Source of the DNA: a virus
Direction: 5' to 3' (one strand)
IMG/VR virus record: IMGVR_UViG_3300011416_000019
Location: 1 to 42,482 of that record
Length of the DNA: 42,482 bases
The notes beneath the pieces were generated by a model. The model worked only from the letters and a program-made list of their open reading frames with translations, ran no database searches and was not told the DNA's origin. Positions 30,647 to 37,362 of this stretch are shown here, one piece after another; position 1 is the stretch's first letter; every line of letters begins with the position of its first letter. Both the position numbers and the translations under genes were made by a program.

Positions 30647-32289
30647 GAGCTTTTCTCAATTATACTATAATCGTTAACTAACTCAACTTTATATTGATTA
30701 TCGAATAGCGACCTTAGCTCTGAAGCATGATCAATGACAATTATAGAATCATGCTCTAAACTTAGAGCCTCGAACAATTTGTATGCTTTAAGCTTAAGCT
30801 CAGTATCTAGTCCATCTAAGGCTTCATCAAACATCAATGTATCAAAGTGTTGGCCTATCTTATTTGCACTTGCTTTCATCACGCTAAGACTAAAGCATAG
30901 TTTTAAGATCTGTCTCTGACCTTTAGAAAGCTGAGCATAAACACACTCGTAACCATTCTTATATAACGATACTTCAAGTTTATCAGAGCCTGTTAGCTTA
31001 AAATTTGCCCTAAGCTCGCCATCGAAATAATCTTGTATTAAGTCATTAGTGCGGTCTTCTACGAATTGTACCGAGGTTTGTAGTAACTGACTTCTTAAGT
31101 TAACTGTAAGGTCTCTTACCTGCTCAGTTAGATCAATTTTATGTTTATAAACATAAATTTGCTCTTCTAAGTATTTGATTTTATTAGAAAGCTTATCAAT
31201 ATCCTGTTGACTGCTGCGTGCTTGACGAAGGAATGGATTTTCTTTAACTCTTTCAGCTTCCAACTGAGCTATGTAAGGATTGCACTTCTGTTGTTCATCT
31301 TTAAGGACATTTTTTAGCCCATTATGCTTAGTTAAGTTAACTTTATATTCTGTTTCTATCTTATTGATTTCATTGCGAATGCTTTGGATTAACTTCTGAT
31401 CTTTTGGCGCGCCGCATTCTCTACATTTTGACTGCTCTAACTTGGCATTAAGTTCTGTTTTCAGACACTCGATCTTATGGTTAATATCTAAGCTTAATTC
31501 TAAATACTCTAGCTCTTCGTAAACTGTAGCTAGCTTCTTTTCTCTTTCTTCTTCGTAACTTTTCGCTTTATTCTCAAGACCTTTGATGGTTTTCTCTTGA
31601 TTTTGTTGCCATTCTTCTTTACTTTTTTCATTTGATTCGAAAACGGACTTGATGGCTCGGAATACATCTTGTTGTGCAAGTAGTTGTGACGAATTAATAT
31701 TGGATTCGGATCGCAACCCAGATAAACGTATCTTACTGAGGCTATCGAGCCGTTCTGCGAGGGAAAGATCTGTGAGTTGATTGAAGAGCTCTCGTCTTTC
31801 TTTAGCTTTGGCGGTAAAAAACGCTCCAGTTCTAGAGAACTCATGAAAATATGCGCTCGTGAGATAATCTTCCGCAGTAACTTTAATAATTTGTTCGATA
31901 ATTCTCTGAGTGTCATTGATGTCCTTTCCACGATTAAGCCTAGCACTGCCGTCGGAATCATAAATGAGATAGAGGTCGTTCTGTCCGGGTGATTTGGACC
32001 GAATTCTTGTAATAGTAACCGGGTCTCCGCTAGGAAGCTCAATTGTGATCTCACCCTTAGTGACTTCATCTAAGTTACTCCAATTCCTAATATCATCAAC
32101 GCTACCGTCTTTGGCAGTAATCCCGTATATAACCCATGCTGGTATGTCTTGTAAAGTGCTTTTACCTGAGCCGGTCGGTCCATAGACTAAGGTGAGACCT
32201 TGATTATTGTATTCAAACTCAAGTTCTTTATAACTTCCAAAATTATGAACTTTAGCCTTGAGAATCCTCACTTGAGTAGGTCCCGCCAC
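30643..32289 (-). CDS. SbcC/Rad50-like recombination ATPase (T4 gp46-like)
   Basis: 548 residues, close to T4 gp46 in size. Walker A GPTGSGKS (37-44), Q-loop region ITAKDGSVDDIRNWSN, a coiled coil interrupted by the zinc hook CRECGAP (near 285), the signature motif QLSKGQRQILKLCFSLSVMK and Walker B TLMFDEALDGLD, then a His-containing switch (IVIDHASEL). The coiled coil is short, as in phage versions. With its SbcD-like partner it resects double-strand ends. The two genes overlap by 22 bases, the usual arrangement for this pair. Confidence 0.92.
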   Translation of the reverse strand: MAGPTQVRILKAKVHNFGSYKELEFEYNNQGLTLVYGPTGSGKSTLQDIPAWVIYGITAKDGSVDDIRNWSNLDEVTKGEITIELPSGDPVTITRIRSKSPGQNDLYLIYDSDGSARLNRGKDINDTQRIIEQIIKVTAEDYLTSAYFHEFSRTGAFFTAKAKERRELFNQLTDLSLAERLDSLSKIRLSGLRSESNINSSQLLAQQDVFRAIKSVFESNEKSKEEWQQNQEKTIKGLENKAKSYEEEREKKLATVYEELEYLELSLDINHKIECLKTELNAKLEQSKCRECGAPKDQKLIQSIRNEINKIETEYKVNLTKHNGLKNVLKDEQQKCNPYIAQLEAERVKENPFLRQARSSQQDIDKLSNKIKYLEEQIYVYKHKIDLTEQVRDLTVNLRSQLLQTSVQFVEDRTNDLIQDYFDGELRANFKLTGSDKLEVSLYKNGYECVYAQLSKGQRQILKLCFSLSVMKASANKIGQHFDTLMFDEALDGLDTELKLKAYKLFEALSLEHDSIIVIDHASELRSLFDNQYKVELVNDYSIIEKSS

Positions 32290-33269
32290 GTATCTTTTAG
32301 TTCGTTCTTATGATTATCGTTATCTGATAATGCATCTATGATTTTATCGAATACTTCTTCGCTGGTATTTGCCGCTAAAATAGGTTGAGAGACTTCTGAT
32401 TTATCAGGAATTAGATCAAGTTTATAATTAACATTGTTAAACAATCGTTTACCAAGATCGTTCTTATTTAACTTTTTTAGTTCGCTTAATGGACCATGTA
32501 GCTTAACCCAAACTAAGTCATTAGATTGTATGGCTGCAGTGTTTACGGCGTTAAGTTCATTAATATGTGTTTCTAATATAACGTGTTTTCTTAGATTAGT
32601 TGGTACAAAAGTTAATAATCCGTCGCTATTAAGTATTTGAAACCCCTTTGGACCGTCATTAGCTTCTCCAAAAGTCAGGGTGTATAGATTGCCTATATAA
32701 CTAAATAACCCTACCGCTCCTTTTCGAGGGCGGCCACATTTTATATCCTGCTTTTTGTGGTAGTGACCAGAAATAACTCTAAAATCTTTAAATGTTTCCT
32801 TTGGTAATGATGTTTTATCCTGTATATAATGGCCCATATAAGCTGTCTGTACGCCTTGATGCATTATGATGGTAGATTCGGGTTTAATGTTACTTAACTC
32901 AGTTAATAATTTAGATGTATCTGAAAAATACGGCAATAAAATTCCAACATTTGCGCATGTGGTACTTCTATCTACTATATTAGCGTATGGTCTCAAGAAT
33001 TCTAGAGAATGTTCAGTACCTTTTTCGTTTAATAAACAATGATTACCGACTAGTACGTACGCTTTGGTTTTTACTTGTTTGAAAGTACTTATGATAGCTT
33101 TTACGCATTCGCCTCTAAGCTGCGCTTTAGTATCATGTAGGTCGCCTGCTACTATGAGTGGAACTTTTAGACTGTTTGCCATGTTTATTGCCTGATGCAT
33201 GCCAGCATCTGCTAAAGTTAATGTACTGATATTATAATGAACATCGGCAACAATTACGGCTTTTTGCAT
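32268..33269 (-). CDS. SbcD/Mre11-like metallophosphoesterase (T4 gp47-like)
   Basis: 333 residues from the ATG at 33269 (GAGAGAAGC upstream); a longer frame runs back into the HNH gene but has no site. Phosphoesterase motifs in order: I VADVHYN, II IVAGDLHDTK, III LVGNHCLLNEKG, IV IIMHQGVQTAYMG, V VISGHYHKKQDI. All metal ligands appear present. It is the nuclease of the gp46/47-type complex. It overlaps the upstream HNH gene by 16 bases. Confidence 0.9.
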   Translation of the reverse strand: MQKAVIVADVHYNISTLTLADAGMHQAINMANSLKVPLIVAGDLHDTKAQLRGECVKAIISTFKQVKTKAYVLVGNHCLLNEKGTEHSLEFLRPYANIVDRSTTCANVGILLPYFSDTSKLLTELSNIKPESTIIMHQGVQTAYMGHYIQDKTSLPKETFKDFRVISGHYHKKQDIKCGRPRKGAVGLFSYIGNLYTLTFGEANDGPKGFQILNSDGLLTFVPTNLRKHVILETHINELNAVNTAAIQSNDLVWVKLHGPLSELKKLNKNDLGKRLFNNVNYKLDLIPDKSEVSQPILAANTSEEVFDKIIDALSDNDNHKNELKDTWRDLLK

Positions 33270-33667
33270 GCTTCTCTCGCAGATTTTGCGCTGTTCTCCG
33301 AGTGCGTTAGCCATTGCATATTATCTAATGTATATCCTTTACTTGAATCAATTCTGTCTACAGATGGAGTTTCAGTTCGAGGATACCCTAATGCAGTCCA
33401 TTTATTGAATAAATCTAAGAATTTTATAGAGTTATTTGCCCAATTATAAAACTCTTGTCTAGGCAATAATTCTTTGCCTTGGTATAAGTGAGCTTTTTTA
33501 TGCTGAACCCCAGTTACTCTTGATTGCATATTTCTATATAGCCGCATTAAAAATCCATTAATAGTTTTTTCATATTTAAATGTAGTTTTATTGCCGCTTA
33601 ATTTTCGACGTTCTCTTTGCTTTCTTGCTAACTCAGCATTCCAAGTATATTTACTCTGATTCAACAC
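33254..33667 (-). CDS. HNH-family endonuclease-like protein
   Basis: 137 residues. It has TPSVDRIDSSKGYTLDNMQW, then LTHSENSAKSAREACKKP, the classical 'SxDRID...GYtldNiq' core of a phage HNH subfamily. The N-terminal 60 residues are basic helices (ELARKQRERRKLSGNKTTFK, FLMRLYRNMQSRV) likely to bind DNA. It sits between recA-like and sbcD-like genes with overlaps of 17 and 16 bases. It may be a homing endonuclease that settled between two recombination genes without disrupting either. Confidence 0.8.
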   Translation of the reverse strand: MLNQSKYTWNAELARKQRERRKLSGNKTTFKYEKTINGFLMRLYRNMQSRVTGVQHKKAHLYQGKELLPRQEFYNWANNSIKFLDLFNKWTALGYPRTETPSVDRIDSSKGYTLDNMQWLTHSENSAKSAREACKKP

Positions 33668-34511
33668 AAGATATTCCTTCGGAAGTGATTCTGAGGATAT
33701 GTCGTTTTTTATTATTAGCAGACTTATTCAAGTGATTTTTAAATAAAGTCCATTGTACATCTGCTCCTACACGTACCTTCTCGCCTTTAATAGTCTTTTC
33801 TACCCATCCTTTGCGGGATGTCTGAAAAGTTAAGGAACTAAAGAAATTTACAGCTTTGCCTCCAGCATTAGTCTTACCTGGAGATCCTATGTTATCGTAG
33901 GTATAATTTAAGATTAGTATGGCTGCATTATCTTCATCTCGCTTAGAGATCATCTTAGAAATCGCTAATCGATTAACTTTACCTTTTCCCCCTGGTTTAC
34001 TGTCTTGTTCAGTAAGATCAATCTCTGAATCCCTTTTTGACACCACGTTTCCAATCGAATCGAAGACGACCAGAAGCTTCGAAGCAGGGTAGTGTTCCTT
34101 AAATCGATCCCATGCAGCAAACAGTAATTCAAAAGCTTCCTCTGCAATAGATGATTGTACCAGAAGAATTCCCCCAGGATCCACACCCCAGTTCTTAAGA
34201 TCAGCTTCAGTAGTCTTTCCTTCGGTTTCAACATAAATGATTCCAACGTCTTGCTGCTGCGCAGCGTTCATAGCTTCGATAGCACATGATGTTTTACCGC
34301 TGTCACTGTCTCCTGCGATCATGACGATCTTGCCGAATGGCATGCCTTGAACGCCAGTAATTTGCTGCCACCAGCTTGGCATGGTGATGAAATCTTTATC
34401 TTCTAGCTTAGATAAATTAGAGCCTACGCCTATTCGCTTTGATAGCTTAGGATTATCTTTAAACTGTTTCCGGATATCAGAAGCTAAGTTATTCATGTTA
34501 AACTTAGACAT
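33651..34511 (-). CDS. RecA/UvsX-like recombinase
   Basis: 286 residues, shorter than RecA (about 350) and UvsX (about 390). Walker A GDSDSGKT (67-74), a catalytic-Glu strand IIYVETEGKTTE, Walker B KLLVVFDSIGNVV, an L2-like region AAILILNYTYDNIGSPGKTN, GGKAVNFFSSLTFQTSRK, and a C-terminal strand VQWTLFKNHLNKS with basic residues. It would pair homologous ends and start recombination-dependent replication. It overlaps the UvsY-like gene by 8 bases upstream and the HNH gene downstream. Confidence 0.9.
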   Translation of the reverse strand: MSKFNMNNLASDIRKQFKDNPKLSKRIGVGSNLSKLEDKDFITMPSWWQQITGVQGMPFGKIVMIAGDSDSGKTSCAIEAMNAAQQQDVGIIYVETEGKTTEADLKNWGVDPGGILLVQSSIAEEAFELLFAAWDRFKEHYPASKLLVVFDSIGNVVSKRDSEIDLTEQDSKPGGKGKVNRLAISKMISKRDEDNAAILILNYTYDNIGSPGKTNAGGKAVNFFSSLTFQTSRKGWVEKTIKGEKVRVGADVQWTLFKNHLNKSANNKKRHILRITSEGISCVESE

Positions 34512-34887
34512 TATCGCCCTTCGCCATCTGTCTATAGTATATATGAGCCTGAGAAAATATCTCGAAGTATGCTTTTAGATAACTAAGATCGTTCTCTATG
34601 CGCTCCAATTCTTCTCTTGCAGCAGCATATTCTTTAGAAGCTTCTACGGTAATCTTATTCTCTGTAATCGTCTTCGCAGTGCCTTTTGATAATTCTTCAG
34701 CGTATACTGCTGCTTGAATCGACGTAAACTTGATCTTCTCTTCGTTGAATGTATGCCGCCAGTCTGTAATAGTAGCCATTGCTGATAAGAACTCACCGGC
34801 TCGTCGTTCAGCCTCGGTTAAGCTAATAGACTTATTAAGCGGCAAAAGCTTTGCATACTGATCTAAGTATTCTTTCATATCATGCAT
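34504..34887 (-). CDS. UvsY-like recombination mediator candidate
   Basis: 127 residues, all-helical. Key pattern: TEAERRAGEFLSAMATITDW, KFTSIQAAVYAEELSKGTAK, TITENKITVEASKEYAAARE, ELERIENDLSYLKAYFEIFS, QAHIYYRQMAKGDN. T4 UvsY has 137 residues with similar spacing of an N-terminal helix pair, a central basic segment and a C-terminal oligomerisation helix. It is directly upstream of, and overlaps, the recA-like gene. The identification is by length, fold pattern and context; a search could overturn it. Confidence 0.45.
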   Translation of the reverse strand: MHDMKEYLDQYAKLLPLNKSISLTEAERRAGEFLSAMATITDWRHTFNEEKIKFTSIQAAVYAEELSKGTAKTITENKITVEASKEYAAAREELERIENDLSYLKAYFEIFSQAHIYYRQMAKGDNV

Positions 34888-35364
34888 TCAAAACTCCAAT
34901 CCTACAGAAGCCCCTAGAATCCCTGAACTAAGGCCAAAAAGTCCAATACTAATAGGACCAATAAGATTACGACTAATGTGCGCTCCAATAATACCATTGC
35001 TCAAGTCTACTTTATTTCCTACTAATAATGCAACATTTAAATGAGAACCGCTCTTAACAATTTCTTCATCTTTAGTTCCTTCAATGACCTTATCTTTAAC
35101 GATTGCAGTGTCTTTGTTCTTGACTACATTCGTATCTTCCCTAATTTCGGTCACAATAACTTTCTCGCCGTTAGGTTTTATCGTCTCGGTAATCGTTGTG
35201 GTGCGGTGAATCTCGCGCTTCTCCTGCTCCTTTTTTTCTTTGACTTTCTTTTCGACTTCTACAATCTTCTCGACGGTCTTGATCTTCTCTGGAGCTGAAT
35301 ATCGTCCAAAAGCGAATACTGCTACGAGCAGTATAGTTAATCCTATAACTTGTATCTTAGTCAT
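34888..35364 (-). CDS. Membrane-anchored charged protein
   Basis: 158 residues. A membrane helix (VIGLTILLVAVFAFGRY, about 5-21) is followed by a highly charged extended stretch (KTVEKIVEVEKKVKEKKEQE, ITETIKPNGEKVIVTEIRED) and a Gly/Ile-rich C-terminal region (LSNGIIGAHISRNL, LSSGILGASVGLEF) ending in Phe. This pattern recurs in phage proteins with a KTV-EK... TETIKPNGE core. It probably lies in the inner membrane with its charged part in the periplasm; a spanin-like role is conceivable but the topology is only inferred. Confidence 0.6.
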   Translation of the reverse strand: MTKIQVIGLTILLVAVFAFGRYSAPEKIKTVEKIVEVEKKVKEKKEQEKREIHRTTTITETIKPNGEKVIVTEIREDTNVVKNKDTAIVKDKVIEGTKDEEIVKSGSHLNVALLVGNKVDLSNGIIGAHISRNLIGPISIGLFGLSSGILGASVGLEF

Positions 35365-35376
35365 TTATTTTAAATC

Positions 35377-35745
35377 CTAGCATAGTTGCTTGTTCGCCGG
35401 TTCTGGTATAGGCATGATCTGACAGAAGTACTCCATGTGCCTTCCTATAAACCTGCTCATCTCCTCTTGGAAAGCTTGAGCTACTGCTTCCTGCACGTCT
35501 AACTTCACCATAGCGAAGTTCTTCTGAACGTATTGAATCTTCTCTTCATTAGAAAGTTTCTTAGTAGGCGGTGTGTTTAATGCTGCAAATAAACTAAGTT
35601 GTATGTACTTATTCAGGAACACGACTTCAGGCGTCTTATGAAGCAAGGACTTAGCCTTGACTCCAGTGTTAGCCTTGATGAAGTTGTACACCTCTAAGGC
35701 TAAGTTCTCTAAGGTCGCCTGCTCTTCGTCGTACTTTCTAGTCAT
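35377..35745 (-). CDS. Uncharacterised early protein
   Basis: 122 residues. Helical: QATLENLALEVYNFIKANTG, YIQLSLFAALNTPPTKKLSN, MVKLDVQEAVAQAFQEEMSR. It has no recognised motif. It is the first well-supported gene of the leftward replication operon after the divergent control region (the small frame at 35906-36139 precedes it) and is followed 12 bases later by the membrane-anchored gene. Function unknown. Confidence 0.55.
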   Translation of the reverse strand: MTRKYDEEQATLENLALEVYNFIKANTGVKAKSLLHKTPEVVFLNKYIQLSLFAALNTPPTKKLSNEEKIQYVQKNFAMVKLDVQEAVAQAFQEEMSRFIGRHMEYFCQIMPIPEPANKQLC

Positions 35746-35792
35746 CAGTTAACCTTATCTTAATACCTGTGAGAAGTCCATGGAAAAGATGA

Positions 35793-35845
35793 AGGCTGTA
35801 GCTGAGGTTAGGGGGATTGAGAGATTGGGTCCTCAGCTACAGCCT
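35793..35845. repeat. Perfect 15-bp inverted repeat with 23-base loop
   Basis: AGGCTGTAGCTGAGG (35793-35807) and CCTCAGCTACAGCCT (35831-35845) are exact reverse complements. The loop is G-rich, TTAGGGGGATTGAGAGATTG and then GGT. It lies in the leader of the leftward operon. On the minus strand it is followed by TCATCTTTTCC, a poor T-tract, so it may be an attenuator, an RNA element or a protein-binding site. A 47-codon plus-strand frame (35780-35923) crosses it. Confidence 0.7.
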
Positions 35846-35905
35846 CCTAGGGGTCAGAGGGGATGTATGCGTCTACTTAAACAGAGTAACCCAGGCTTTT
35901 TAAAA

Positions 35906-36139
35906 TTACAACAACAAAATTAGCATTCTTCCTTTTTTATTAAAAAAATACCCTATGTAAGGAGAGCAGTAAATGTCATACTGTATCTTTATTCTTGAAT
36001 ATTTAGAATACCTAAACTTTTTCTTTAATATCCGTACTAAGGAGCTGCTCTTAGCTGCAGCTGACGGATAAATTATTAACGTATTTTTATAATTAAGTTT
36101 TAATGAGCCAGTGATATTAGCAAGTTTCTTAACTTTCAT
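35906..36139 (-). CDS. Possible small basic protein
   Basis: 77 residues from the ATG at 36139. The product (MKVKKLANITGSLKLNYKNT, then LIIYPSAAAKSSSLVRILKK, FRYSKYSRIKIQYDIYCSPY, IGYFFNKKGRMLILLL) is very basic with alternating strands, plausible for a small nucleic-acid-binding protein. No ribosome-binding site is visible, and the region is A/T-rich, so it may be a chance frame. It lies downstream of the strong leftward promoter, which supports transcription. Confidence 0.35.
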   Translation of the reverse strand: MKVKKLANITGSLKLNYKNTLIIYPSAAAKSSSLVRILKKKFRYSKYSRIKIQYDIYCSPYIGYFFNKKGRMLILLL

Positions 36140-36194
36140 ATTAATCATAATAGCATCGTAAGATTACATAGGTAAATAAAAATTTTTCTTCTGT

Positions 36195-36235
36195 AAGTCT
36201 TAAAGTATTACTTTCCTAATTTCCTATTAAGACTT
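36195..36235. repeat. 9-bp inverted repeat in the control region
   Basis: AAGTCTTAA (36195-36203) and TTAAGACTT (36227-36235), 23 bases apart. The right half plus AT (TTAAGACTTAT) recurs at 12979-12989 in the leader before the 512-residue structural gene. A dimeric regulator bound to the two half-sites is a possibility. Confidence 0.45.
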
Positions 36236-36320
36236 ATACTAGATCTTATGAACAAAGACTTAGCCTGGAAAAAACACATAGCTACTATTAACTCACAGGC
36301 CAACCGGCCGTATGTTTCCT

Positions 36321-36370
36321 ATTCTAACACAGATTTGTATATTGTCAAGTAAAAAAGTTATAGCTAAATT
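36321..36370. promoter_or_regulatory. Back-to-back divergent sigma70-like promoters
   Basis: Minus strand: TTGACA (36348-36343), 16 bases, TAGAAT (36326-36321), a near-consensus promoter reading into the replication/structural run. Plus strand: TTGTCA (36342-36347), 17 bases, TAAATT (36365-36370), reading into the rightward operon. The -35 boxes are the two strands of the same TTGTCAA, so RNA polymerase can bind only one way at a time. The rightward leader is about 100 bases. Confidence 0.6.
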
Positions 36371-36472
36371 TTTATATCCTAGTGTTTAAAAGTTAAACAG
36401 TTTAATGCAATATATCAGAGTTAAGGTTGGAATAGCTGTTGCAAGAGTTAAAGGCAAGAAAGGATTAAGATA

Positions 36473-36913
36473 ATGCAAAAATGTAATGACTGCAAGCAGT
36501 GCAACAGGCAATGCATCTGCACCAACGTGGATGATTTCTTTAAAGTTAAGGCTAAAGGTGTGAAGCGTAGAAGCCCGGAGTGGTACAAGCCTTCCGTACC
36601 CTGCTACGTTCACGGTATCCCGGCTCTCAAGCACCATGACTTAGTTGAGTCTGGGATATACGCTTATCAAGCCTTCGGTGCTAAGGGCTTCGTCTATGAA
36701 TTTAGCAAAGAGCTTATAGCTGTGACGATTAAGGGCAGCGCTAAGAAGGCTATCCAAGAGATTAATAAGATCTCCACACAGCCTAAGTCTGATCTCTTCT
36801 ATAAACGATCTGAAGAGGCTTGTTTTCTGGTTCCGAAGGAGTATCATAAAGAAGTGGCCAAGATCCTGGGAATTCCCTCAGAGGTTGGTCGACAGGTCCG
36901 TTGGGTAGTCTGA
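36473..36913 (+). CDS. Cys-rich N-terminal protein, first gene of the rightward operon
   Basis: 146 residues. Five Cys in the first 16 residues (MQKCNDCKQCNRQCIC) suggest a zinc or iron-sulphur knuckle. The body (FKVKAKGVKRRSPEWYKPSV, HGIPALKHHDLVESGIYAYQ, EFSKELIAVTIKGSAKKAIQ) is basic and mixed alpha/beta. AAAGGAT lies 8 bases before the ATG. Not recognised as a family. As the first gene after the divergent promoter it is a good candidate for an early host-takeover or regulatory protein. Confidence 0.6.
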   Translation: MQKCNDCKQCNRQCICTNVDDFFKVKAKGVKRRSPEWYKPSVPCYVHGIPALKHHDLVESGIYAYQAFGAKGFVYEFSKELIAVTIKGSAKKAIQEINKISTQPKSDLFYKRSEEACFLVPKEYHKEVAKILGIPSEVGRQVRWVV

Positions 36914-36949
36914 AAACCCCCAATATTCGACCTCAAAAGGAGTTAAAAC

Positions 36950-37360
36950 GTGCGATCTCTATCAAGTCTATACCCAGCCCTGTTCGTCATGCTACTGAGT
37001 CTTTTATTCACTTTATTTGGCCTTTCTGGATGCGGCTACGACGCCGTGTTCATTCCAGGCCCTAAAGGAGACACTGGAGCTCAGGGTCCTAAAGGAGACA
37101 CAGGCGAGAACGGTAACAACGGTAGCAACGGTGCTGATGCTGTATCAGTCTATGCCGTTCAGCTGTGCCCTAACAACCCTCCAGCTAGTTACCCGAACGT
37201 ATTTCCTGAAGTTGCATTATGTATTCAGCATAAACTTTATGGAGTATATAACGGCAACATCGATTACTTCTCAGAGATTCCCCCTGGAAACTATAGTTCC
37301 ATCGCACCCCAGGGATGTAATCTCCATGTTTATCCCGACTGTGTGGTTACTCAGAACTAA
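36950..37360 (+). CDS. Collagen-like lipoprotein
   Basis: 136 residues with a GTG start behind AAAAGGAG (7-base spacing). It has a lipoprotein signal peptide: hydrophobic LFVMLLSLLFTLFGLSGC with lipobox L-S-G-C (Cys28). Then follow nine collagen-type Gly-X-Y triplets (residues 37-63: GPKGDTGAQGPKGDTGENG and on). The C-terminal domain has four Cys (LCPNNPPASY, ALCIQHKLYGVYNG, GCNLHVYPDC) that could form disulphides. After export the Cys28 lipid would anchor it in a membrane, with the collagen stalk presenting the C-terminal domain. A surface-exclusion or adhesion role is inference. Confidence 0.8.
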   Translation: MRSLSSLYPALFVMLLSLLFTLFGLSGCGYDAVFIPGPKGDTGAQGPKGDTGENGNNGSNGADAVSVYAVQLCPNNPPASYPNVFPEVALCIQHKLYGVYNGNIDYFSEIPPGNYSSIAPQGCNLHVYPDCVVTQN

Positions 37361-37362
37361 GT

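Noticed and set aside
33254-33667. HNH gene as a disruption of sbcD or recA
   Set aside because: Both neighbours keep all motifs and plausible starts; the gene only overlaps their ends by 16-17 bases.
35780-35923. 47-codon plus-strand frame across the 15-bp inverted repeat
   Set aside because: Its sequence is dictated by the stem arms, it lies opposite the direction of neighbouring transcription, and it has only a weak GAGAAG upstream.
36248-36352. 34-codon plus-strand frame MNKDLAWKKHIATINS...
   Set aside because: No ribosome-binding site, and it covers the near-consensus leftward promoter and the shared -35 core. It cannot be excluded but is not supported.
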